From JAHBXE01 sp044222195 (GTDB lineage Bacteria; Planctomycetota; Phycisphaerae; Phycisphaerales; UBA1924): a stretch of DNA of 64,000 bases. Shown one piece after another: positions 8,471 to 15,597 of the stretch; position 1 is the stretch's first letter, and every line of letters starts with the position of its first letter. Position numbers and translations under genes: made by a program. The stretch is from the NCBI GenBank assembly GCA_044222195.1, contig JBGANS010000007.1, forward strand, positions 62,001 to 126,000, read 5' to 3'. The notes under the pieces are model-generated. The model was not told where the DNA came from and did no database searches. It saw nothing but the letters and a program-made list of their open reading frames with translations.

Positions 8471-9982
8471 CTACACCCTCGCCTTCTTCAGCTTCGGATC
8501 AATCGCGTCCCGCAGCGCCTCTCCCAGCAGGTTGTAACTCAGCACTGTCAGAAAGATCGCGCACCCCGGGAACACCGCCAGCCACCACTTGAACTCTCCC
8601 TCCGCGTTCATCGAACTCGACAGCAGCTTCCCCCAGCTCGCGCTGTCCACCGGCCCCAGCCCCAGGAAACTCAGCGTCGCCTCCGCCAGAATCGCCGCGG
8701 CGACCGCAAACGATGCATCCACCAGCACCGGCGTCACACCGTTGGGCAGCATGTGCTTGAACAGGATGGACCGCAGCGGCAGGCCCACCGCCCGCGCCGA
8801 CTGAACGAAGTCCTGCCCCCGCAGCTTGTAGAACTCCGCCCGCGTGAATCGCGCCGCCCCCGTCCAGCTGAACAGTCCGATGATCGCCATCGTCACGTAC
8901 GTGTTCCGCAACTCCGGCGGCAACACCCCCGCCGCCACGATCAGCAGGAACAGCACCGGCACCGCCATGAAGACCTCGATCACCCGTTGCACCAGAACGT
9001 CCACCCAGCCCCCAAAGTACCCAGCCAGCGCCCCGAGCGTGACCCCGATCAGCACCGAAATCCCCGTCGACACCAGCCCGATCGAAATCGAAAGCCGGCA
9101 CGCATAGATCAAGTGCGTCAGGACATTCTGCCCAAACGCGTCGGTGCCCAGCGCAAACGTCCTCCCATACGGCGCCGATCCCGGCCGCAGTGTCAGCCCC
9201 TCGCCCAAGGTCGATCCCGGCGGCAGGCGATTCAACTCCGAATACCGCTGCTCCGGCGAGAACGGCACCGCCACATACGCCCCGCGCCCCGTTCCCGCGG
9301 CCTCGGCATCGACATACCGAAACACCTGCAGCGGCCTCTGCCAACCGATCCCGCCGGCCATCGTCGCAATCGCCACCACCACCGCCGCGACGCCCAGCCG
9401 TGTTCTCACGCTCACCATCGGCAGCACCAGCATCACCACGCCGCACACACCGGCCGCGGCGACGGCGGACGCCGCGTACGCCAGCCACCATGCTCCACGA
9501 ACGTCCCTCACCCACCCCGGCGCATGGCCCCCCGTGAACCACCCGGCGACCAGGCCCACCGCGATCAGCGAAATGGCGCCCAGCGCGACGCCGAAAAGCA
9601 CAGTGGCCAACCGCACACTCACCCGCGGCATGGCTCCCTTCCGGCGCCCAAGCAGCACCCAGGGAACTGCGACGAGCGCTCCCAGCACCAGCGCCACATC
9701 GGTTGAAGACAGGTTCCGGAAGAGTGGAGAGCTCACGCTCGTGGTCGAGCCCGCCTGGTCGAGTTCCCGCCAGATCAGCGGGTGCCCGTTGGCGAGAAGG
9801 GGCGCAAACAACCCGAGGAACGCGACCAGTGAAAGCCAGCACAGAGCGAACCTTGCTCCCCACCGCCGAACCACATGCGACCACGCATCCGCCCAGAACC
9901 CGCGCGCTTCCTGCACGCCGACTCCCTGGGCCAGCTCCACGCCGCTCACCGATCCCCGACTTGTCTCGCCGCTGCTCGCCAT
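8471..9982 (-). CDS. Peptide ABC transporter permease (OppC/DppC type) with extra membrane segments
   Basis: The C-terminal 300 residues are a standard OppC/DppC permease: GTDAFGQN entry motif, several transmembrane helices and the EAA-type loop SARAVGLPLRSILFKHMLPN that contacts the ATPase. The protein is 503 residues against about 300 for the family. The excess lies between the first helix and GTDAFG. It contains about four further hydrophobic segments and a periplasmic-looking stretch (about 215-265). It belongs to a minus-strand cluster with OppB-, OppA- and OppD-like genes and a second OppC. The ATG at 9982 was taken because coding texture and basic residues start there. Confidence 0.9.
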   Translation of the reverse strand: MASSGETSRGSVSGVELAQGVGVQEARGFWADAWSHVVRRWGARFALCWLSLVAFLGLFAPLLANGHPLIWRELDQAGSTTSVSSPLFRNLSSTDVALVLGALVAVPWVLLGRRKGAMPRVSVRLATVLFGVALGAISLIAVGLVAGWFTGGHAPGWVRDVRGAWWLAYAASAVAAAGVCGVVMLVLPMVSVRTRLGVAAVVVAIATMAGGIGWQRPLQVFRYVDAEAAGTGRGAYVAVPFSPEQRYSELNRLPPGSTLGEGLTLRPGSAPYGRTFALGTDAFGQNVLTHLIYACRLSISIGLVSTGISVLIGVTLGALAGYFGGWVDVLVQRVIEVFMAVPVLFLLIVAAGVLPPELRNTYVTMAIIGLFSWTGAARFTRAEFYKLRGQDFVQSARAVGLPLRSILFKHMLPNGVTPVLVDASFAVAAAILAEATLSFLGLGPVDSASWGKLLSSSMNAEGEFKWWLAVFPGCAIFLTVLSYNLLGEALRDAIDPKLKKARV

Positions 9983-9991
9983 CTTCTGTTT

Positions 9992-10030
9992 GTCACTCCG
10001 TCACTGTGTCACTCAGTCACTGTGTCACTG
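9992..10030. repeat. 8-bp tandem repeat GTCACTNN, copy set 2
   Basis: Five octamers starting at 9992, 10000, 10008, 10016 and 10024 (GTCACTCC, GTCACTGT, GTCACTCA, GTCACTGT, GTCACTGC). They fill most of the 48-bp gap between the oppB-like stop and the oppC-like start. Confidence 0.9.
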
Positions 10031-11536
10031 CTACCGATACGACACCCTCGGATCCGCCATCGCGTACAGAATGTCCGCCAGCAAGAGCGCCCCCATGTTC
10101 ACGATCGCGATCATCGCCACATCCGCCAGCAGCAGCTCGCGGTCCCGAAGATTGATCGCCTCGATGATCAGGCTCCCCATTCCCGGCAGGGTAAAGATCC
10201 GCTCCACCACCACCGACCCCGCCAGCATCGCCGGGAAGATCGACACGAACATCGTGATAAGCGGCAACAGGCTGTTCCGGAACACGTGCTTGAACACGAT
10301 GTCCCTCCCGGCCACGCCCTTCGCCTTCGCCGTTCTCACATAGTCCGCGTTGAAGTTGTCCAGCATCGCCGCCCGCGTCTGCTTGCTCAGGATCGCAAAC
10401 CCCGTGTACGCCAGGCACGTGACCGGCAGCACGATGTGCCAGATTGTGTCCAGCACGAACCCGCGCTCAAACCCATCGGGCCCCATCATTGGAAGAAACA
10501 AGAACGACTCCGCATCCTTGTCGTGCACGCCGCTCACCGGGAACAGGTGCAGCTGGTCCTTGCTCGCCAGGTACCCGATCGAGAGCACCCCCGCCAGCAT
10601 CACCGGGAATGACCACATCGCGATGTACAGCACCCCCAGCCCCGTGTCCGCAATCGATCCCCGCTTCGTCGCCGCGATCATCCCGCTCGGAATCGCCACC
10701 AGGTAAATGATCGGAAACGCGATGCAGTTGATCAGCAGCGTCACCGGCAGGTGCGCGCGGATCAGGTCGATCACAGGCCTCCCGCGGCTGAACGCCGTGC
10801 CGAAGTCCGGCATCGCCAGGCTTACCGGCCCAACACCAATCCCCGCCTCGGGATATGGCTTGTCCTTAAACGCCTTCACCAGCGCGATCCGCGCCGTCCC
10901 CGCCCGCCCGTATTCCGCAATTGCAGTTTTGCCGAGCTCTTCCACCGACTTCCAACTCGCCACCGTTCGGTTCGGCAACAGCTTCGCAAGAACTCCGATC
11001 CGCACCTTGCCATCTCGGTCCGTAGCACCCGCGACCCCGGCCTGCCGCGCATATTCCTTCAGAGATTCTTTGAACCGAACCTCCGCCGCGATGTACCCCG
11101 CCCGAACATCCGCATAGGCCCGGTCCGCCGCTCGAAACCGACTCTCCGGACTGTCACCCACGATTGGTTCTGGCTCTGGGGCCCGCGGCAGCGACTCCTC
11201 AAACCACTTCCACAGCGCCGGCTCTTTCAGCTCCTTCGGTGGCCGGATGATCTCGCCATTGCCGGCCACCAGGTTGCGCGTACCGATCTTGATCGGGCTC
11301 ACCCGTCCCAGCCACTTCGCATACTGCACCAGGATCGGCGCATCCAGTCCGTACCGGTCCTCCAGATACGCCTGCTGCACCGCCTGCCCCGACTGCGACT
11401 GCAGATTCCCGCCCTGAGCCCGCAGCGCCGCCCCGATCCCGCCCCCGGCGCTCGCCACCAGCACAAACACAAGGAATGTAATCCCGATCAAGGTCGGGAT
11501 CATCAACAGCAGCCGCCTTGTGATGTACGTCAGCAT
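10031..11536 (-). CDS. Peptide ABC transporter permease (OppB/DppB type) with a large external insertion
   Basis: The ATG at 11536 gives MLTYITRRLLLMIPTLIGI, the typical OppB N-terminal helix; the frame is open further upstream but that part is non-coding in style. The C-terminal half has the usual helices and EAA loop (VRTAKAKGVAGRDIVFKHVF). At 501 residues it exceeds the usual 310-340. About 165 residues are inserted between the YAKWLG segment after helix 1 and MPDFGTAFSRGRPV before helix 2. The insertion is charged and helical and would face the periplasm. It starts 10 bp after the binding-protein gene, consistent with one operon. Confidence 0.92.
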   Translation of the reverse strand: MLTYITRRLLLMIPTLIGITFLVFVLVASAGGGIGAALRAQGGNLQSQSGQAVQQAYLEDRYGLDAPILVQYAKWLGRVSPIKIGTRNLVAGNGEIIRPPKELKEPALWKWFEESLPRAPEPEPIVGDSPESRFRAADRAYADVRAGYIAAEVRFKESLKEYARQAGVAGATDRDGKVRIGVLAKLLPNRTVASWKSVEELGKTAIAEYGRAGTARIALVKAFKDKPYPEAGIGVGPVSLAMPDFGTAFSRGRPVIDLIRAHLPVTLLINCIAFPIIYLVAIPSGMIAATKRGSIADTGLGVLYIAMWSFPVMLAGVLSIGYLASKDQLHLFPVSGVHDKDAESFLFLPMMGPDGFERGFVLDTIWHIVLPVTCLAYTGFAILSKQTRAAMLDNFNADYVRTAKAKGVAGRDIVFKHVFRNSLLPLITMFVSIFPAMLAGSVVVERIFTLPGMGSLIIEAINLRDRELLLADVAMIAIVNMGALLLADILYAMADPRVSYR

Positions 11537-11546
11537 CGCGAGCGTT

Positions 11547-13523
11547 TCAGTTCCCGGCCCCGGGCGTCGCCGCCCCGCCACGGAAGTACTCCCACATCTC
11601 AAGCCCCTTCGGGTAGGTATTCACATTCTTCATCTCGGGCTTGACCAGCCGCGGATACGCCTGGATCCGGATCCACGTGTACGGCTGCTCCTCGTGCATC
11701 ACCCGCTCGAACTCGTGCCACTTGAGCATCCGCTTCTCAAAGTTCAGCTCCCGCCGGCCCCGTTCGATGGCCTCATCCGCCGCGGGGCTGTTCCACTGCG
11801 CGAAGTTGTCCCCCTGGTCCTTGATCGAGTTCGAGTGGTAAATCTGTTTCGGATCGCTCTCCGGCGCGTTCGCCCCCCACGCCATCGTCATCGAGTCAAA
11901 GTCGCGCCGCTTCCGAAGGTCCTCCCCCACCGACCAGTCCACGTTCCGAGGCACGCACCGGATCCCCGCCGCGGCGTACGAGTCCTTCACAAACAGCGAA
12001 ATCCGCTCGTAGATCTCCCCGCCGCCAAAGTACGTGAACTCAAAGACAAACTCGTTCCCCTTCTCATCCTCAAGCACGCCGTTCCCGTCGCGATCCTTCC
12101 AGCCCGCCTCGGCCATCAGCTCCGTCGCCCGCTTGGGGTCAAAGGGCCAGGGCTTCTGTGCCGGGTCGGCGCCCGGCGAGTTGGGGTTGAAGTACCCCTT
12201 GCTCACCTGCCCCAGCCCCTTCCAGATGTCCTGGATCATCTTCTCCCGGTTCAGGAACATCGTCATCGCCTGCCGAACGCGCTTGTCGTGAAACGGCGTC
12301 AGCTTCCCGTTCCGCTCCCCGCAGTTCCACGCGATGAACGAGTTCCCGCACCGCATGTTCACCCAGTTCAGGCACACGTTGTCTTTCGCAAACTCCGGGT
12401 CCTTCGACAGCGTCGCAAACTGCGGCGTCGACGGGGTGATCAGGTCCGCCTCCCCGTTCCGATATGCCGTCAGCCGGGGCATCTCGTCCGTAATGCACCG
12501 GATTCGTATCCGCTCGAGCGCCGGTCGCGGCCCGTAATACTGCTCGTTCCGCACCAGCACCACATCGCTCGGGGGCGACCACTGCTCATCACGCGAAAGC
12601 CGCTGCATCTTGAACGGCCCTGATCCCATCACCAATCCCGTCGCCTTGTTGATTTCCGCCGCCGTGAACTGCGCATAGAAGTGTTTGGGAAGCACAAACA
12701 GCGTCAACGCGTTGTCGAGATTCAGGAAGATGGCTTCCTTGAACGTAAACTCCACCACGTGATCCGAGAGCGGGACCACCTTGTCGATCGAGTCCGCCAG
12801 CGTGGACCGGTCCCTCGCCGCATCGATCTGCGCGTTCATCACGTAGTCGTGAAACGTCCAGCGGACATCCTCCGCCGTCACCGGCTCCCCATCGCTGAAT
12901 CTCGCCTCCGGCCGGATATGCACCCGCAGCCACAACCCGGCCGGGTCCATCTGCCACGCATCCGCCAGCACGCCGCGAAGTTCCAGCGTCTTGGGGTCGT
13001 ACGTCCCGAGCGATTCGCACACGGCATCAACGATCCGCCGGCCGTACACATCCGTCTGGATGAACGGCGTCAGTTTCGGAAGCTGGGCCTCGTAGATCTC
13101 CGTGAACTCCCCACCTTCCCTGAACCCGGGCACGGTCCGGGGGTCCGTCGCAAAGTCCCGCTTCGGCTGCCACTCGATCGGCACTCCCGGTCGTCCCCAC
13201 GATTCATCTCTCGATCCGCCCGCCGCGCTATTGCCCTGAGCCGAAGGCTTGACCGCCCCGGGGTCCCTCACCGCCACCACGCCCCGATCAAGCTGCCCCT
13301 TGAGTTCCTCAAGCTGCTTCTGCACCGCCGCAAGCTGTACCCCGACATCCCCCTGGCTCTTCCCGCTGCCAACCTGCCGCGACAGATCATCCAGTTTGGA
13401 CGAGATGTCGCGGATCTTCACCCCCTGAAGGTCTTTCTGCACCATCCCCATCCACACGCTCACCCCGACAGCCAGCACCATCAGCATCAGGATGAAGTCT
13501 TTGAGTCCGAACTTGCTCTGCAT
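11547..13523 (-). CDS. Membrane-tethered peptide-binding protein (OppA/SBP_bac_5 type)
   Basis: A 658-residue protein. Residues about 130-645 form a family-5 extracellular solute-binding domain (FSDGEPVTAEDVRWTF, CITDEMPRLTAYRNGEADL, and a PYTWIRIQAYPR segment near the end). Instead of a cleavable signal or lipobox, the N-terminus is a plain transmembrane anchor (about 10-28, FILMLMVLAVGVSVWMGM) followed by a heptad-rich, probably coiled-coil stretch (about 35-80). A stalked, membrane-held receptor is therefore likely. It lies between the two OppC/OppB-type permease genes and would deliver peptides to them. Confidence 0.9.
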   Translation of the reverse strand: MQSKFGLKDFILMLMVLAVGVSVWMGMVQKDLQGVKIRDISSKLDDLSRQVGSGKSQGDVGVQLAAVQKQLEELKGQLDRGVVAVRDPGAVKPSAQGNSAAGGSRDESWGRPGVPIEWQPKRDFATDPRTVPGFREGGEFTEIYEAQLPKLTPFIQTDVYGRRIVDAVCESLGTYDPKTLELRGVLADAWQMDPAGLWLRVHIRPEARFSDGEPVTAEDVRWTFHDYVMNAQIDAARDRSTLADSIDKVVPLSDHVVEFTFKEAIFLNLDNALTLFVLPKHFYAQFTAAEINKATGLVMGSGPFKMQRLSRDEQWSPPSDVVLVRNEQYYGPRPALERIRIRCITDEMPRLTAYRNGEADLITPSTPQFATLSKDPEFAKDNVCLNWVNMRCGNSFIAWNCGERNGKLTPFHDKRVRQAMTMFLNREKMIQDIWKGLGQVSKGYFNPNSPGADPAQKPWPFDPKRATELMAEAGWKDRDGNGVLEDEKGNEFVFEFTYFGGGEIYERISLFVKDSYAAAGIRCVPRNVDWSVGEDLRKRRDFDSMTMAWGANAPESDPKQIYHSNSIKDQGDNFAQWNSPAADEAIERGRRELNFEKRMLKWHEFERVMHEEQPYTWIRIQAYPRLVKPEMKNVNTYPKGLEMWEYFRGGAATPGAGN

Positions 13524-13561
13524 GATTCACTCCAGCCCATCACACCCCGACCGCTACTCCG

Positions 13562-14698
13562 TTACCGAGCCCGCCGCTTCGGATCCAGCCACTCTCTCAG
13601 CCCCTCCCCAAGCACATTCAACGCCAGCAGCGTCATGCCCAGCAGCACGCACGGAAACACCAGCAGCCACCAGTTGGACCGCACCGGGTTCAGTTCCGAC
13701 AGCCCTTCCGCCGCAAGGTTACCCCAACTGGGCAGCGGTGGCTTCACCCCGATTCCAAGAAAGCTCAGAAACGACTCCTGCAGGATCGCCTGCGGAACCG
13801 TCAACGTCGCGTACACGATCACCGGCCCCACCAGGTTTGGCAACAGGTGCCTCCGAAACTGTCCCAACCACCCCGCCCCCATCGCCCGCGCAGCCTCCAT
13901 GAACGGCTGCGACTTCAGGCTCAGCACCTGCCCACGCACCACCCGCGCCATCGTCAGCCAGCTCACGCCCCCGATCGCCACCAGCAGCACCCCGACATCA
14001 ATCCACCCCCGCATCCCCGCGCTGATCGCCCCCGCCCCTCCCGCCTTCACCCGCGCCTCTACCCAGTTCTCCACCCCCGCATCCACCGCCACCGCCAGCA
14101 GCACCACCAGCAGCACGTACGGCAAGCCATACAGAATGTCCACGATCCGCATCATCACACCATCCACCAGTCCCCCCGCATACCCCGCCACCGCCCCGTA
14201 CAGCGTCCCGATCACCACCGACAGCATCGCCGCGGCGATCCCGATGCACAGCGAAATCCCGCCACCGGTCAAGCACCGCACCATCAGGCTTCGCCCGAGC
14301 GCATCAGTCCCGATCAGAAATGTCCATCTTCTTGAGTGTGTCGGCCAGTGCCCGCGCAACTCGACCGCGCCGGGCCCCGTCTCCTTCACCAGCTCGTCAA
14401 CGCTTACCCCACGTCGCCCGGCGATCTCCGCCAGCGCCCGCGGCTCGACCAGCGAGTTCAGCCTCTGCCTCTCAACCTCATCCCTCGCCCCCCACCACCA
14501 CGGCGGCAGCAGATTCTCCCGGACACTCCCCGCCTTGTACCGAGGCGAATCCCCACCGCCGAGCGTCCAGGGCAGCGTCCCCACGCACGCCAGTAACATC
14601 ACCGCCAGGAACACCCCGCCCACCCATACCGACCGGGGTAGCGCACGGCCGCGTCCGAGCCCCACGCCAACCTCAGGTGCATCCAATACTGACTTCAC
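13562..14698 (-). CDS. Second OppC/DppC-type peptide permease
   Basis: A 378-residue ABC permease: N-terminal helix, GTDALGRS motif, further helices and the ATPase-contacting loop EAARAMGAGWLGQFRRHLLPN, ending in the usual NVLGEGLREWLDP. It is the promoter-proximal gene of the cluster and is followed after 38 bp by the binding-protein gene. Because the cluster also holds the 8471-9982 permease, there are two OppC-type subunits for one OppB. Either two alternative heterodimers form or one subunit has a specialised role. Confidence 0.92.
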   Translation of the reverse strand: MKSVLDAPEVGVGLGRGRALPRSVWVGGVFLAVMLLACVGTLPWTLGGGDSPRYKAGSVRENLLPPWWWGARDEVERQRLNSLVEPRALAEIAGRRGVSVDELVKETGPGAVELRGHWPTHSRRWTFLIGTDALGRSLMVRCLTGGGISLCIGIAAAMLSVVIGTLYGAVAGYAGGLVDGVMMRIVDILYGLPYVLLVVLLAVAVDAGVENWVEARVKAGGAGAISAGMRGWIDVGVLLVAIGGVSWLTMARVVRGQVLSLKSQPFMEAARAMGAGWLGQFRRHLLPNLVGPVIVYATLTVPQAILQESFLSFLGIGVKPPLPSWGNLAAEGLSELNPVRSNWWLLVFPCVLLGMTLLALNVLGEGLREWLDPKRRAR

Positions 14699-15048
14699 GT
14701 GCCGCGAGCATACACCGCTTCACATTGGGCAGGATGATCGACGCAGCAGCAAGGACCGAGGACCGTCCTATCCGGTTTGAGCATCTTCACCCGCCAGCTC
14801 TTCCACCCACGCACCCCCTCGAAATCACGTCCGCCCGTGTGCGCACAAAAGAGGTTGCCCACTCCCACATCCGCCGGCTGACCCCTTGGTTTCAGCACGA
14901 ACATTGCAGTCTGAGATGCCCGCATTTCCTCGCCGGTTCGTCGCGCGTGTGCGCAGAAGTGCGTCCTTCTGTTCGCCTGATTCAAGATGCTCAAAACCAT
15001 CTCTCTCATCTTGAGCATCTTCATTTTCACCCCCGATACACTCTCCTC
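14699..15048. other. 350-bp divergent intergenic region with a repeated hairpin element
   Basis: It separates the divergent oppC-like gene and the SRPBCC gene and holds no convincing gene. It contains an 11-bp inverted repeat near 15000 and a third copy of the same word at 14777 (listed separately). Promoters for both flanking genes must lie here but no clear -35/-10 pair was identified. Confidence 0.5.
14984..15021. promoter_or_regulatory. 11-bp inverted repeat upstream of the SRPBCC gene
   Basis: AAGATGCTCAA (14984-14994) and TTGAGCATCTT (15011-15021) are perfect inverted copies separated by 16 nt. They end 27 bp before the ATG at 15049. A further TTGAGCATCTTCA copy is at 14777. It could be an operator or an mRNA hairpin; no T-run follows on either strand. 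Confidence 0.5.
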
Positions 15049-15597
15049 ATGATTCTCCTCTGGATCACCCTCCCCATCCTCGCCATGCTCGGCCTTGTCG
15101 CCCTCTTCCTCCATCTCAAGGGCAAGTCCCTCCCCGCCGAGCACACCTCCTTCGCCGTCATCCAGCTCAGCAACACCGCAGAGGACGTCTGGGACACCAT
15201 CGCCGACGCGGCCCGCCAGCCCGAGTGGTTCAAGGGTCTCAAGAAAGTCGAACGCCTCCCCGACCGCAACGGCCACACCGTCTGGAAGCAGACCATGGGC
15301 CGCAACGCCTTCTCTCTCGAAGAGACCGTCTTTGAACCCCCACGCCGCCTCGTCCGCCAGATCACCGACCTCAAAGGCCCCTTCTCCGGCTCATGGGAGT
15401 TCCTGCTGATCCCCGTTCCGTCCAAGGACCCCGCCAGGCCCGCCGCCGTTAAAGTCCGGATCACCGAACGCGGCAAGATCGACTACACCATCCCCCGCGC
15501 CGTCATGGCCATGTTCGGCGAAGACATGTATCTCAAGCAATACCTCAAAGCCCTCGCCAGGAAGTTTGGCCAGGACGCCGCTTTCTCAAACGACTGA
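15049..15597 (+). CDS. SRPBCC-fold protein with N-terminal membrane anchor
   Basis: A 182-residue protein from the ATG at 15049, preceded by a hydrophobic N-terminal helix (residues 1-22, MILLWITLPILAMLGLVALF). The rest fits the SRPBCC/START-like helix-grip fold: a first strand SFAVIQLSNTAEDVWDTIAD, then WFKGLKKVERLPD, and a C-terminal amphipathic helix. Such domains bind hydrophobic ligands, but no specific one can be named here. The last 12 bp overlap the end of the convergent oxidoreductase gene. Confidence 0.8.
   Translation: MILLWITLPILAMLGLVALFLHLKGKSLPAEHTSFAVIQLSNTAEDVWDTIADAARQPEWFKGLKKVERLPDRNGHTVWKQTMGRNAFSLEETVFEPPRRLVRQITDLKGPFSGSWEFLLIPVPSKDPARPAAVKVRITERGKIDYTIPRAVMAMFGEDMYLKQYLKALARKFGQDAAFSND

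Noticed and set aside
8437..10030. Short repeats considered as a CRISPR array
   Set aside because: Repeats are 8 bp, contiguous and without unique spacers.
14695..15276. Minus-strand frame opposite the SRPBCC gene
   Set aside because: Overlaps a recognisable fold on the other strand and has no family features.
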